A stretch of DNA of 9,521 bases from Deltaproteobacteria bacterium (GCA_030605675.1 JAUWHV010000003.1:1-9521); one strand, 5' to 3'; shown: positions 1 to 6,328, counted from the stretch's first letter. Program-made: numbers and translations. Notes: generated by a model not told the origin, from the sequence alone.

Positions 1-259
1 GGAGCATCTCATAACAGAAATCCACTGCCACCACCGGGCGCGCCATCTGCCTCACAATTTCAGCCGAAAGGGGCATGGTTCCCGCGCAGAGGTCCAGGAT
101 GGGGCCTTGTTTGAACTCATCAAACTCACGCGTGGTTACCCATCTCCAGTAGTGGTCTATATAAAAACTTAGCAACCTGTTTAAGAGATCATATCTCCTG
201 GAAACAGAAGCGAATTTGTCCCGGACAAAGCGCTTTTTCTCTTTTCCTGTTAGTATCAT
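1..259 (-). CDS. menG: Demethylmenaquinone/ubiquinone C-methyltransferase (UbiE/MenG family), N-terminal part, cut by window edge
   Basis: SAM-dependent methyltransferase that would add the ring methyl group in the last step of menaquinone synthesis. About 86 residues are visible, from ATG at 259. The segment FVRDKFASVSRRYDLLNRLL followed by SFYIDHYWRW is the typical UbiE/MenG N-terminus (basic stretch, RYDLLN, helix, WR). It is followed by SAM-binding motif I, ILDLCAGTMPLSAEI, near residues 54-68, and by VVAVDF (motif II acidic residue). Motif I is odd: TMP stands where most family members have TGD. No Shine-Dalgarno is visible; the start codon lies 3 bp from a repeat head at 263. It is the last gene of the minus-strand menaquinone cluster, 224 bp after mqnA. 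The family call is good; the exact substrate is inferred from the neighbours. Confidence 0.85.
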   Translation of the reverse strand, partial: MILTGKEKKRFVRDKFASVSRRYDLLNRLLSFYIDHYWRWVTTREFDEFKQGPILDLCAGTMPLSAEIVRQMARPVVAVDFCYEML

Positions 260-262
260 TGC

Positions 263-284
263 TTGTAGAGGTTCTGGGTTCAAG
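263..284 (+). repeat. Head motif plus short GGTTCTG/GGTTCAA array abutting the menG start
   Basis: TTGTAGAGGTTC followed by TGGGTTCAAG gives two heptads (GGTTCTG, GGTTCAA). It resembles the larger copy at 2676-2714. The TTGTA end points at the menG start codon, 3 bp away. Confidence 0.5.
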
Positions 285-331
285 AAAAAGATGAACGTCG
301 AACATCGAACATCGAACGTCCAACGTCGAAT
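281..331 (+). repeat. GAACATC-type heptad array, plus orientation
   Basis: The lead-in CAAGAAAAAGATGAAC is followed by about five degenerate 7-bp units (GTCGAAC, ATCGAAC, ATCGAAC, GTCCAAC, GTCGAA). The same lead-in and units occur inverted at 490-532, inside the 3' end of mqnA. The two copies could pair as a long stem in the mqnA-menG transcript. Confidence 0.85.
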
Positions 332-376
332 GAAAAACAAATATCCAATACCGAACACACAACAGCTATTTCCGTA

Positions 377-412
377 TGTTAGCCATTTAGGTTAAAGGCT
401 GAAGGCTGAAGT
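377..412 (+). repeat. Head-like motif plus GGCTGAA heptad array
   Basis: TGTTAGCCATTTAGG matches the head at 8922 (TGTAGCTATTCAGG) at 12 of 14 positions with one inserted base. It runs into the heptads TTAAAGG, CTGAAGG, CTGAAG. The same array family recurs at 8934-8956 and, inverted, at 9423-9450. Confidence 0.65.
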
Positions 413-483
413 ATACTGATATACTGTCTCCTGCAATAATTAGCAGCCTTTCTTCCAGGTCATAAGTCTTTTTCTTCTCCCAT

Positions 484-1398
484 TCAAAATTCGATGTTGG
501 ACGTTCGATGTTCGATGTTCATCTTTTTCTTGCCCCTTGCCCCTCCGAAAGGCAACATTTTCAACTCCAAGACCCTGGGAAAATCACCGCGATCATGTAG
601 CAGCCTGAAGAAATGGAGCAGGCCCTGCTGCTTTTTTTCTGAGAGGTCGAGTTCTATGCCCTTAAGGTATTCCAGGCAGTCTGATGAAGTCATTGGTATC
701 TTGGGGGCAACCAGATTACTTATACGTTCAAGTTCCTTCAGACCTTTCTGATAACATTCGCTGAGGCGCTTATGGAGGAGACGAATTTTTTCCGGCCATG
801 CAATCCAGCTTTCTTCCCTGACTGCCCATACGGCGAACACAAAAGGCAGGCCTGTATGGTCCAGCCATATTTTGGCCAGATCCGACCGGAAGAGATTGTC
901 ACGGTTAGATCCCAGCCTCAGGGCCTCATCCCCTATGGCGAGGTAGGCCTGGGCCGCGGGATTTGCCGACAGTTCCATAAAATTTCCTGTCCTGAATATG
1001 GGTTTTAGTCCTAAGAAATCTTCAAGTATTATATACAAAAGGTTGATGGAAGTTGCGGATTGAGGAGTCAACAGCACAAGTTTTTCATTGAGTTCTTCAA
1101 TCGGGACCTTGCTGAGGAGGATCACGCTTCCCACAGTGCCGGTAGCACTTATACTCAGGTTTGGCAATATGTAGTATCTGTCCGCATTGAGGCCGTATGC
1201 ATAGGAGGAGACATTGCCTGCATCCAGTTTTCCCTGGACCAAATGGCTGTTCAAAAGGGTAGGGGGACCCTCTTCCACCACCCATCCGTTGAGAGGACCC
1301 ATTTCTTGCCAGGGGACATAGATCGGCGAGGTGTTAATAAAGTTCACAATGCCCAGTTTGGCATATTGGATATTGCCGGCCCCCAACCCCTTTTTCAT
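484..1398 (-). CDS. mqnA: Chorismate dehydratase MqnA (futalosine pathway)
   Basis: Dehydrates chorismate to 3-[(1-carboxyvinyl)oxy]benzoate, the first committed step of futalosine-route menaquinone synthesis; cytosolic. The protein has the periplasmic-binding-protein-like fold of the MqnA/MqnD family. The N-terminal LGIVNFINTSPIY (residues 15-27) marks MqnA rather than MqnD, and DRYYILPNLSISATGTVGSV is the conserved central block. I chose ATG 1398 because GAAGAGG lies 11 nt upstream (1410-1416); an in-frame TTG at 1434 lies inside a repeat that overlaps the mqnX stop. The product is about 304 residues, somewhat longer than usual. The excess is at the C-terminus: roughly the last 20 residues, from GGARGKKK through NIEHRTSNIEF, are encoded by intergenic-type heptads, which also supply the stop codon. 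It sits 28 bp after mqnX and 224 bp before menG. Confidence 0.93.
   Translation of the reverse strand: MKKGLGAGNIQYAKLGIVNFINTSPIYVPWQEMGPLNGWVVEEGPPTLLNSHLVQGKLDAGNVSSYAYGLNADRYYILPNLSISATGTVGSVILLSKVPIEELNEKLVLLTPQSATSINLLYIILEDFLGLKPIFRTGNFMELSANPAAQAYLAIGDEALRLGSNRDNLFRSDLAKIWLDHTGLPFVFAVWAVREESWIAWPEKIRLLHKRLSECYQKGLKELERISNLVAPKIPMTSSDCLEYLKGIELDLSEKKQQGLLHFFRLLHDRGDFPRVLELKMLPFGGARGKKKMNIEHRTSNIEF
490..546 (-). repeat. GAACATC-type heptad array, minus orientation, inside the 3' end of mqnA
   Basis: On the minus strand, two GGGGCAA heptads (533-546) are followed by CAAGAAAAAGATGAAC and the units ATCGAAC, ATCGAAC, GTCCAAC, ATCGAA. It is the inverted partner of 281-331 and is translated as the C-terminal tail of MqnA. 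Confidence 0.85.
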
Positions 1399-1409
1399 TT
1401 CTGATTTTA

Positions 1410-1416
1410 CCTCTTC
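1410..1416 (-). promoter_or_regulatory. Ribosome binding site of mqnA
   Basis: GAAGAGG on the minus strand, 11 nt before ATG 1398. It favours this start over the upstream in-frame TTG at 1434. Confidence 0.5.
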
Positions 1417-1450
1417 AATCACCAAATCACCCAATTACTAAATCACCCAA
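1417..1450 (-). repeat. TTTGGTGA-type octad array at the mqnX/mqnA junction
   Basis: Minus-strand units of 8 bp: TTGGGTGA, TTTAGTAA, TTGGGTGA, TTTGGTGA. It encodes the last residues of MqnX (LGDLVIG) and contains its stop codon. The inverted partner is at 2640-2671. Confidence 0.85.
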
Positions 1451-2689
1451 TCCCCTGCATCCTTCATGGACCAGGAATTCCAGGACATCTTTATTACCAA
1501 TGGGACCGGACTCTACTGCCAGAAATGTGGCGGCTTTGCCTTTGGCCAGACACCCCAATTCTTCAGAGATACCAAGGGCCATTGCTCCACCATAAGTACC
1601 CGCCCTGAAAATGGCTTCCGGAGGAAGACCGGGGGCCAGTTTTGAAAGGCTTGCCATTTCGGCGAAAATGGAAAGCTGGTCGTTGCTTGCAAGGCTGTCA
1701 GTGCCAAGGGCCAAAGGAATGCCTGATGCATGAAGCTCTTCCACAGGAGCCACACCCACTCCAAGGAATACATTGCTCCTGGGACACAGGCAAACGCAGG
1801 CCCCTGTTTTTGCCAGGATTGAGATGTCATCCCGGTCCACCTGCACACAATGGATACAGACCGTATGCCTATCAAGCAGTCCCAAGATCTCAAGATACCT
1901 CACCGGAGATGCTTTGGGGAGATCATAATTCAAGGGCCAGTGTCCCTTTTCTTTTAAGAGTTCTCTTAGGGGACCCTGCCCACCTTGCAGGAACTCTATC
2001 TCCTCTTCTGATTCAGCTACGTGAATGGGAAACGGCATGCCATGGCTCTGATCCCATGCCTTGATGGCCTTAAGGACCTGGGGTGCCACAGAATACGGGG
2101 CATGGGCGGAAAAGGCATAGTGAAAAGAAGACCCCAGGATGTCCAGGGGTTCAGGAATTTCTTCCTCTGCTCCATTCGGTATCGGGCATACCAGTTCTTG
2201 AAAGAAGACGCCCCTGAAAGGCCATGTGGCATCTTTTCTGGAAGAAAAAAGGGGGATAACATCCAGATTTCCCACGTCTCCAACAGCAATTATCCCGTTT
2301 TCTTGCATCTCCTTTATTGCCTGACATATGGCCGGTTCCCATTCTTCAGGCCTGATCAGGTCGCGGGCCTCGATCAGTGCTCTTACCCAGTCAACAAAGG
2401 AACCGCTTGGAGAAAGACGCCACTTGAGAGGAGAGAGCTCAAGGTGAGAGTGGGTGTTTATCAGGGCAGGACAAAGTATGGAGTCTCCATGGTCTTTTAT
2501 CACTGCCGGATAGCTTGGGCGGAGTTCAGATGCCGGTCCTACCCCTACTATTTTTCCTTCAAAGGTCGCTATTGCCCCGTTTTCTATTGGAGGCCTTGAG
2601 ACAGGAACCACCCATCTGGCTACGTGAAGATGGAGGGAATTTGGTGATTTGGTGATTTGGTGATTTGGTGATTTATTGTAAACGTTCAC
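1427..2689 (-). CDS. mqnX: Aminodeoxyfutalosine deaminase MqnX (amidohydrolase family)
   Basis: Zinc amidohydrolase expected to deaminate 6-amino-6-deoxyfutalosine to futalosine, linking MqnE to the MqnB hydrolysis step. Numbered from GTG 2689, the metal and catalytic residues are all present: NTHSHLE (H80, H82), SAHAPYS (H196), IHVAESEEE (H223, E226), CIHC (H280) and ALGTDS (D331). Length is about 420 residues, normal for the family. The start is uncertain: no in-frame ATG exists near the N-terminus. The frame is open up to TTG 2716, and candidate GTGs occur at 2713, 2704 and 2689. I chose 2689 because it follows the mqnC stop by 4 nt with GGTGA upstream. The native core seems to begin at LHLHVARWVVPVSRPPIENG; residues before it (NKSPNHQITKSPN) are octad-repeat translation. 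The wider relatives include SAH/MTA deaminases, but its place between mqnC and mqnA makes MqnX the best reading. Confidence 0.9.
   Translation of the reverse strand: MNVYNKSPNHQITKSPNSLHLHVARWVVPVSRPPIENGAIATFEGKIVGVGPASELRPSYPAVIKDHGDSILCPALINTHSHLELSPLKWRLSPSGSFVDWVRALIEARDLIRPEEWEPAICQAIKEMQENGIIAVGDVGNLDVIPLFSSRKDATWPFRGVFFQELVCPIPNGAEEEIPEPLDILGSSFHYAFSAHAPYSVAPQVLKAIKAWDQSHGMPFPIHVAESEEEIEFLQGGQGPLRELLKEKGHWPLNYDLPKASPVRYLEILGLLDRHTVCIHCVQVDRDDISILAKTGACVCLCPRSNVFLGVGVAPVEELHASGIPLALGTDSLASNDQLSIFAEMASLSKLAPGLPPEAIFRAGTYGGAMALGISEELGCLAKGKAATFLAVESGPIGNKDVLEFLVHEGCRGLGDLVIG
2640..2671 (+). repeat. Perfect TTTGGTGA octad array (4 copies)
   Basis: Four exact tandem copies of TTTGGTGA, followed by TTTA. 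On the minus strand it encodes the N-terminal NKSPNHQITKSPN of MqnX. The flanking GGAGGGAATTTGGTGA matches the start of the 1417-1450 array (GCAGGGGATTGGGTGA) at 13 of 16 positions. Confidence 0.92.
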
Positions 2690-2714
2690 AGGTTCAGGGT
2701 TCACCGGATTCACC
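2676..2714 (+). repeat. Head motif TTGTAAACGTTCAC plus GGTTCAG/GGTTCAC array at the mqnC/mqnX junction
   Basis: The head TTGTAAACGTTCAC (2676-2689) runs into AGGTTCAGGGTTCACC and GGATTCACC, giving about three degenerate heptads. It carries the mqnC stop codon, encodes the MqnC tail ESGEP, and contributes possible GTG starts for mqnX. Confidence 0.75.
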
Positions 2715-3764
2715 AACTAAACTATAGTCCATCAGGCGCTGACGCGGTTCAAAGCCGGCACCGGTTACAATTCCACGTATTTCTGCTTCTGAGAGTCGAT
2801 GACTTACCCCGGCTGCTGCGACCACGTTTTCCTCAATCATTGTGCTGCCAAAGTCATTTGCCCCAAAAAACAGGGCAATCTGGGCCACTTTTGGACCTTG
2901 TGTGACCCATGAGGCCTGAAGGTTCGGGAAGTTGTCAAGGACAATCCTGGAGATGGCAAGCAGTCTCAAGTATTCCTGTCCGGTAGATGGTCTGACGTCA
3001 AGAGCGGTATTTTTGGGTTGAAAGGGCCAGGCTATGAAGGCTGTGAATCCGCCGGTGCGGTCTTGAAGGTCTCTCAGCCGTAAGAGGTGTTCAATTCTTT
3101 CCTCCGGTCGCTCCACGTGGCCGTACATCATGGTGGCAGTGGTCTTAAGCCCTAATCCGTGGGCAGTCTCCATTACATTCAACCACTCATTTGTTGTGGC
3201 CTTCCTTGGGGAGATCTGCTTTCTTACCCTGTCTGTCAGGATTTCCGCTCCGCCGCCCGGGATGGAATCGAGTCCGGCCTTGATAAGCCTGGCCAGGACC
3301 TCTTTTACAGACAGACCTGATATTTCGGAAAAGTGAACGATCTCAGGAGGAGAAAAGGCATGGCAATGGATTGCAAAACCGTCTTTAATAAAAGAAAGCA
3401 TTTCCTCATAGAAGGTAAGGGGAAGATCAGGATGGAGCCCGCCTTGCAGCAGGATCTGTGTACCCCCGAGCGATTTTGTCTCCTCTAACTTCTCGGCCAG
3501 TTCTTTCCTGGAGAGTACATAGCCGGAAATGTCACCCGGTGCGCAGTAATAAGCGCAGAACTTGCAACCGGAGATGCATATATTGGTATAGTTAATGTTC
3601 CGGTCTATGACATATGTGACAATGGGCTCTGGATGCAACCTTTGCCTTACTTCGTCAGCAAGCTGGCCCAGTATATTCAGGTCTGCCTCTTGATAAAGCA
3701 AGAGGGCATCATCTCCTGAAAGGCGCCTGCCGGTCCGGACCTTTGATATTATCGGATCAATCAT
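2694..3764 (-). CDS. mqnC: Cyclic dehypoxanthinyl futalosine synthase MqnC (radical SAM)
   Basis: Radical SAM enzyme that converts dehypoxanthinyl futalosine to its cyclic spiro form, the first carbocyclic intermediate of the pathway. The [4Fe-4S]-binding CISGCKFC (C63, C67, C70) fits the CxxxCxxC signature and follows INYTNI. LLQGGLHPDLP (106-115), HCHAFSPPEI (133-142) and SIPGGGAEI (167-175) mark the MqnC branch of the MqnC/MqnE family. The 356-residue length is normal. ATG 3764 lies 14 bp after the mqnE stop with no clear Shine-Dalgarno, so translational coupling to mqnE is likely. The family-typical end is near MDYSLV; the final GESGEP is read from a repeat. It is a paralogue of the adjacent mqnE. 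Confidence 0.95.
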   Translation of the reverse strand: MIDPIISKVRTGRRLSGDDALLLYQEADLNILGQLADEVRQRLHPEPIVTYVIDRNINYTNICISGCKFCAYYCAPGDISGYVLSRKELAEKLEETKSLGGTQILLQGGLHPDLPLTFYEEMLSFIKDGFAIHCHAFSPPEIVHFSEISGLSVKEVLARLIKAGLDSIPGGGAEILTDRVRKQISPRKATTNEWLNVMETAHGLGLKTTATMMYGHVERPEERIEHLLRLRDLQDRTGGFTAFIAWPFQPKNTALDVRPSTGQEYLRLLAISRIVLDNFPNLQASWVTQGPKVAQIALFFGANDFGSTMIEENVVAAAGVSHRLSEAEIRGIVTGAGFEPRQRLMDYSLVGESGEP

Positions 3765-3778
3765 GGTGGAGGAAGAGC

Positions 3779-4864
3779 TCAGACCGGCTCGTAGAGAGTG
3801 TCTCGCTCTACCGGCTTTCTCCCGGCCTGTCGGATAAGGTGTTCGATCTCACTGCGGGTCATGGCCTGGGAGGTATCTGCCCCGGCCATGTGCGTAATCT
3901 TCTCTTCCAGGACAGTCCCGTCCAGATCGTCCGCACCGAAGGACAGGGCGATCTGCGCAACCTTTGGCCCAAGCATTACCCAGTAGGCCTTGATATGTGA
4001 AAAGTTATCGAGCAGGAGTCGTGATACGGCAATACTCTTAAGATCATCCACCCCGCCTGTGGATGACAGGTATTCCAGCTTTGTATTCTTTGGGTGAAAA
4101 GCAAGGGGGATGTAACACAGAAATCCGCCTGTCTCATCCTGGGCCTCTCTCAGGGCCAGCAGATGCTCTATCCGTTCAGATGTTGTCTCAATGTGTCCGT
4201 AGAGCATGGTGGCATTGGTCCTGAGACCTGCTCTATGGGCGGTTTTAGCAACTTCCAGCCAGTCCTTCCCGGGGAGCTTACCAGGGCAGAGCTTTTCCCG
4301 TATTCTGGTGCTGAAGACCTCTGCTCCGCCTCCGGGAATGGACCCCAGGCCGGCCTGCATAAGACCTTCCAATGTCTCGGCAATTGACTGACCCGAAATG
4401 GCTGCCAGATGGGCTATCTCTACACAGGTAAAGGCCTGGATATGGATCTCGGGTCTTTCGGCCTTTATGGCCTTTAGCATGTCAATATAATACCCGTAAG
4501 GGAGATCCGGATGCAGGCCGCCGACAATGTGTACCTCTGTGATGGGTTCGGCATGCCTCTCCCTTATTTTGGAGACTATCTCTTCTATGGACATTTCGTA
4601 GGCCTCCGGGTGGGTCTTTTCCTTTCCAAAGGCACAGAATTTACACAGATTTATGCAGATATTAGAATAGTTTATGTGCTGATTATAGATATAATAGGCC
4701 TGGTTTCCATTAAGCCTTTCTCTTTTCAGGTTGGCCAGGTAACCAAGTGCCGGCAGATGAGTGGTGGAGAAGAGCAGTTCTCCATCTTCAGCACTTAAGC
4801 GAGTGTCGGACAGGACCTTTTCATATATTTCAAAGAGTCCTGCTTCTTTAAGGGCTTTTTCCAT
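3779..4864 (-). CDS. mqnE: Aminodeoxyfutalosine synthase MqnE (radical SAM)
   Basis: Radical SAM enzyme that couples the MqnA product with the adenosyl group of SAM to give aminodeoxyfutalosine. The cluster motif is CINLCKFC (C70, C74, C77) after INYSNI. VHIVGGLHPDLP (111-122), IHIQAFTCVEIAHL (140-153) and SIPGGGAEV (175-183) distinguish MqnE from MqnC. At 361 residues it is of family length. ATG 4864 is supported by a strong ribosome binding site, GAGGTGA, 9 nt upstream. It lies 50 bp after the FKBP gene, with no terminator-like hairpin between them, so it is probably cotranscribed. With MqnC, both radical SAM steps of the pathway are intact. Confidence 0.95.
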   Translation of the reverse strand: MEKALKEAGLFEIYEKVLSDTRLSAEDGELLFSTTHLPALGYLANLKRERLNGNQAYYIYNQHINYSNICINLCKFCAFGKEKTHPEAYEMSIEEIVSKIRERHAEPITEVHIVGGLHPDLPYGYYIDMLKAIKAERPEIHIQAFTCVEIAHLAAISGQSIAETLEGLMQAGLGSIPGGGAEVFSTRIREKLCPGKLPGKDWLEVAKTAHRAGLRTNATMLYGHIETTSERIEHLLALREAQDETGGFLCYIPLAFHPKNTKLEYLSSTGGVDDLKSIAVSRLLLDNFSHIKAYWVMLGPKVAQIALSFGADDLDGTVLEEKITHMAGADTSQAMTRSEIEHLIRQAGRKPVERDTLYEPV

Positions 4865-4873
4865 AGTTTAAAG

Positions 4874-4880
4874 TCACCTC
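4874..4880 (-). promoter_or_regulatory. Ribosome binding site of mqnE
   Basis: GAGGTGA on the minus strand, 9 nt before ATG 4864. It is the strongest Shine-Dalgarno in the minus-strand cluster. Confidence 0.7.
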
Positions 4881-4914
4881 TACCCGGTTTAATCAAGAGG
4901 GAAGGAAGGTGGTG

Positions 4915-5370
4915 TTAGGTGGTAATGCGCACGTCTTTTACAAATATTTCAAAATGCAGGGTCTTGCCGGCCAGGGGATGGTTAAAGTCCAGCATCATGG
5001 CGCCTTCCCAGATGGACTTGATCAGAGCCGGTTGTCTTAAACCGAATTCGTCAGGGGCCTTGACCACCTTGCCCACCTCCACTTCTCCTGAAATCCTTTC
5101 AATGGCCACCAGTGTTACCTTCCCGGGATCATAGGGCCCATAAGTGTAGTTTGGAGGGACAAATATTATTTTTCTTTCTCCAGGAGCAAGCCCGACAATA
5201 TTTTCCTCAACAGGTTTTGGGAAATTACCCTTTCCGCATACAAAGGTTACCGGTCCCCCTGACTTTTCAGAGGAATCCACTACTTTTCCCGAGGATAGCC
5301 TGACCTGGTATTCCATTTCCACCAGTCTTCCATGTTCTATACGGAGTCGAACCTTTTTTGTCACATCCAT
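4915..5370 (-). CDS. FKBP-type peptidyl-prolyl cis-trans isomerase, SlyD-like
   Basis: Cytosolic prolyl isomerase and probable chaperone of the SlyD/FkpA-like FKBP family. The 151-residue protein starts its FKBP half at VEMEYQVRLSSGKVVDSS (17-34). PVTFVCGKGNFPKPVEENIVG (40-60) resembles the SlyD segment with a glycine before a helix. The insert-in-flap part spans about 76-125, and the second FKBP half returns with MLDFNHPLAGKTLHFEI (126-142), nearly the SlyD signature. There is no His/Cys-rich metal-binding tail, so a nickel role like that of E. coli SlyD is not supported. It starts 7 bp after the DUF1178 stop and ends 50 bp before mqnE. Its link to menaquinone synthesis is by position only. 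Confidence 0.88.
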   Translation of the reverse strand: MDVTKKVRLRIEHGRLVEMEYQVRLSSGKVVDSSEKSGGPVTFVCGKGNFPKPVEENIVGLAPGERKIIFVPPNYTYGPYDPGKVTLVAIERISGEVEVGKVVKAPDEFGLRQPALIKSIWEGAMMLDFNHPLAGKTLHFEIFVKDVRITT

Positions 5371-5377
5371 GGTTGCT

Positions 5378-5800
5378 TCAATGACCCTTTGTAGAGGTTT
5401 TTTCCGGTACTGGGATTTTCATAAAGGAAATTCCTTCTTCCTTCAGAGTTTTTTCTTCCTCTGATGTAGCAACACCCCTTATGTTTCGGTTTTCAGCCAC
5501 ACCGTAATGTATCTTAAGGGCCTCTTGCGCAAATGCAGTCCCTACGTCTTCTGTATTTTTTTTCACCTCAGTGTAGATCTTATTCAGCATCTCATTCAAG
5601 GCCGCTTCCGAGGTGTCGCCGTCTTTGCCGACGGACCTGGTGCGTACTGCAACTGCAGAGGGGGTTTTCCGGACGTTATTACTACCACAGACAGGACAAG
5701 TCAGAAGCCCCTTCTCCTTCTGTGCCTCAAAAGCCTCCCCATCCTGAAACCAGGCTTCAAAGTTGTGATCTTGATCGCAACGCAAATCAAAGGCTATCAT
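5378..5800 (-). CDS. DUF1178 family protein, small putative zinc-ribbon protein
   Basis: Function unknown. The 140-residue protein has the DUF1178 N-terminus: MIAFDLRCDQDHNFEAWF, a helix (EAFEAQKEKGLL), then TCPVCGSNNVRKTPSAVAV. C8 and H12 with the C35-x2-C38 pair could bind one zinc, like FmdB-type ribbons. The C-terminal half carries GVATSEEEKTLKEEGI and ends in KIPVP, as family members do. It is the first gene of the probable seven-gene minus-strand operon. No convincing Shine-Dalgarno precedes ATG 5798-5800, and the AT-rich upstream sequence has only weak -35/-10 candidates. Family membership is seen in the sequence; a zinc-binding role is inferred. Confidence 0.85.
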   Translation of the reverse strand: MIAFDLRCDQDHNFEAWFQDGEAFEAQKEKGLLTCPVCGSNNVRKTPSAVAVRTRSVGKDGDTSEAALNEMLNKIYTEVKKNTEDVGTAFAQEALKIHYGVAENRNIRGVATSEEEKTLKEEGISFMKIPVPEKTSTKGH

Positions 5801-5879
5801 AATGTAAAATTGATAACATTTTGTTAATGGAAACGCAATCTGAACCAGCGAGAATGAAAATTAATTAATCAAAATCAAT

Positions 5880-5911
5880 CACGAAAACACGAAGGTACGA
5901 AAACACGAAAA
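5880..5911 (+). repeat. CACGAAAA octad array (4 degenerate copies)
   Basis: Tandem 8-bp units CACGAAAA, CACGAAGG, TACGAAAA, CACGAAAA. No head motif and no inverted partner were found in the window. Confidence 0.85.
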
Positions 5912-5934
5912 AAACAAGGCTGGATGAACCTCAA

Positions 5935-5995
5935 AAAATACTTTAGTATTTTGTAGCCGTTCGCGGCTTGAAATTTGAAATTGGAAATTAGGAAA
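5935..5995 (+). repeat. Two hairpins plus head plus TTGAAAT heptad array
   Basis: AAAATAC/GTATTTT (5935-5952, loop TTTA) is followed at once by AGCCG-TTCG-CGGCT (5955-5968), a perfect 5-bp stem with a TTCG tetraloop. The second hairpin lies within the head TTGTAGCCGTTCGCGG. The heptads TTGAAAT, TTGAAAT, TGGAAAT and TAGGAAA follow directly (5968-5995). The inverted partner is at 6329-6377. Confidence 0.75.
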
Positions 5996-6081
5996 AGATG
6001 AAGCGAATTTACGAGTTGGATAGTTTACAGACTGGCAAAAGCGTTCTCAGATGAGGTTCATTTGAAGAAACCAAATCATTG

Positions 6082-6298
6082 AATACGTTGGCATCCTTCA
6101 TATCAAGCCAAAAGTAGTTTACACTTTCATGGGTAATATACCTCAAAATATGACTTGTGCGATTAGCCGTTAGTTTTTAGCTTAACAGTCTGGTTTTATA
6201 CAAAGTTTTTACCTAATAGCTAACGGCTAACAGCTATCGGCTGGCATCCGTCTATGTTGAAAAAGTATAAACTATAGAATAAAGGATGCCAATACGTT
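6082..6298. mobile_element. MITE-like element (6090-6290) with 8-bp target duplication
   Basis: The 201-bp core begins GGCATCCTT (6090-6098) and ends with its exact complement AAGGATGCC (6282-6290). Both ends are flanked by the identical direct repeat AATACGTT (6082-6089 and 6291-6298), as expected for an 8-bp target-site duplication. A subterminal inverted repeat, TAGTTTAYACTTT (12 of 13 positions), strengthens the case. The centre holds an inverted pair of TTAGCCGTTAG arrays (6163-6181, 6212-6230). It has no transposase ORF, so it is non-autonomous. An 8-bp duplication and GG termini would fit several families (ISL3 among them), but I cannot assign one. It inserted about 100 bp upstream of lolA. 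Confidence 0.85.
6159..6244. repeat. Inverted pair of TTAGC heptad arrays inside the MITE-like element
   Basis: Plus-oriented ATTAGCC, GTTAGTT, TTTAGCT (6162-6182), preceded by GCG, faces minus-oriented ATAGCTG, TTAGCCG, TTAGCTA, TTAG (6212-6243). The arms match at 16 of 19 positions with about a 30-bp loop. The same family recurs between lolA and nadA. Confidence 0.75.
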
Positions 6299-6328
6299 CA
6301 TCAACAGTACAAAAGCATGAGGGCCAAA

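Noticed and set aside
281..331. CRISPR array
   Set aside because: Units are 7 bp, degenerate and contiguous, with no unique spacers and no cas genes; the same holds for every other array in the window.
1398..1434. TTG 1434 as the start of mqnA
   Set aside because: It lies inside the octad repeat, overlaps the mqnX stop and has no ribosome binding site, whereas ATG 1398 has GAAGAGG at a usable distance.
2021..2599. 192-residue plus-strand ORF opposite mqnX
   Set aside because: It is antisense to a well-conserved amidohydrolase with all catalytic residues; composition and lack of a ribosome binding site mark it as a shadow.
5389..5408. A seventh head motif (TTGTAGAGGTT, identical to 263-273) at the 3' end of the DUF1178 gene
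   Set aside because: The next bases diverge and no heptad array follows; it lies in plausible DUF1178 coding sequence, so the 11-bp match may be chance.
5801..5880. Sigma-70 promoter for the minus-strand operon (TTGCGT with TATCAA, 17-bp spacer; or TTAACA with TACATT, 15-bp spacer)
   Set aside because: Each pair has weak hexamers or poor spacing; a promoter must be near here but I cannot choose one from sequence alone.
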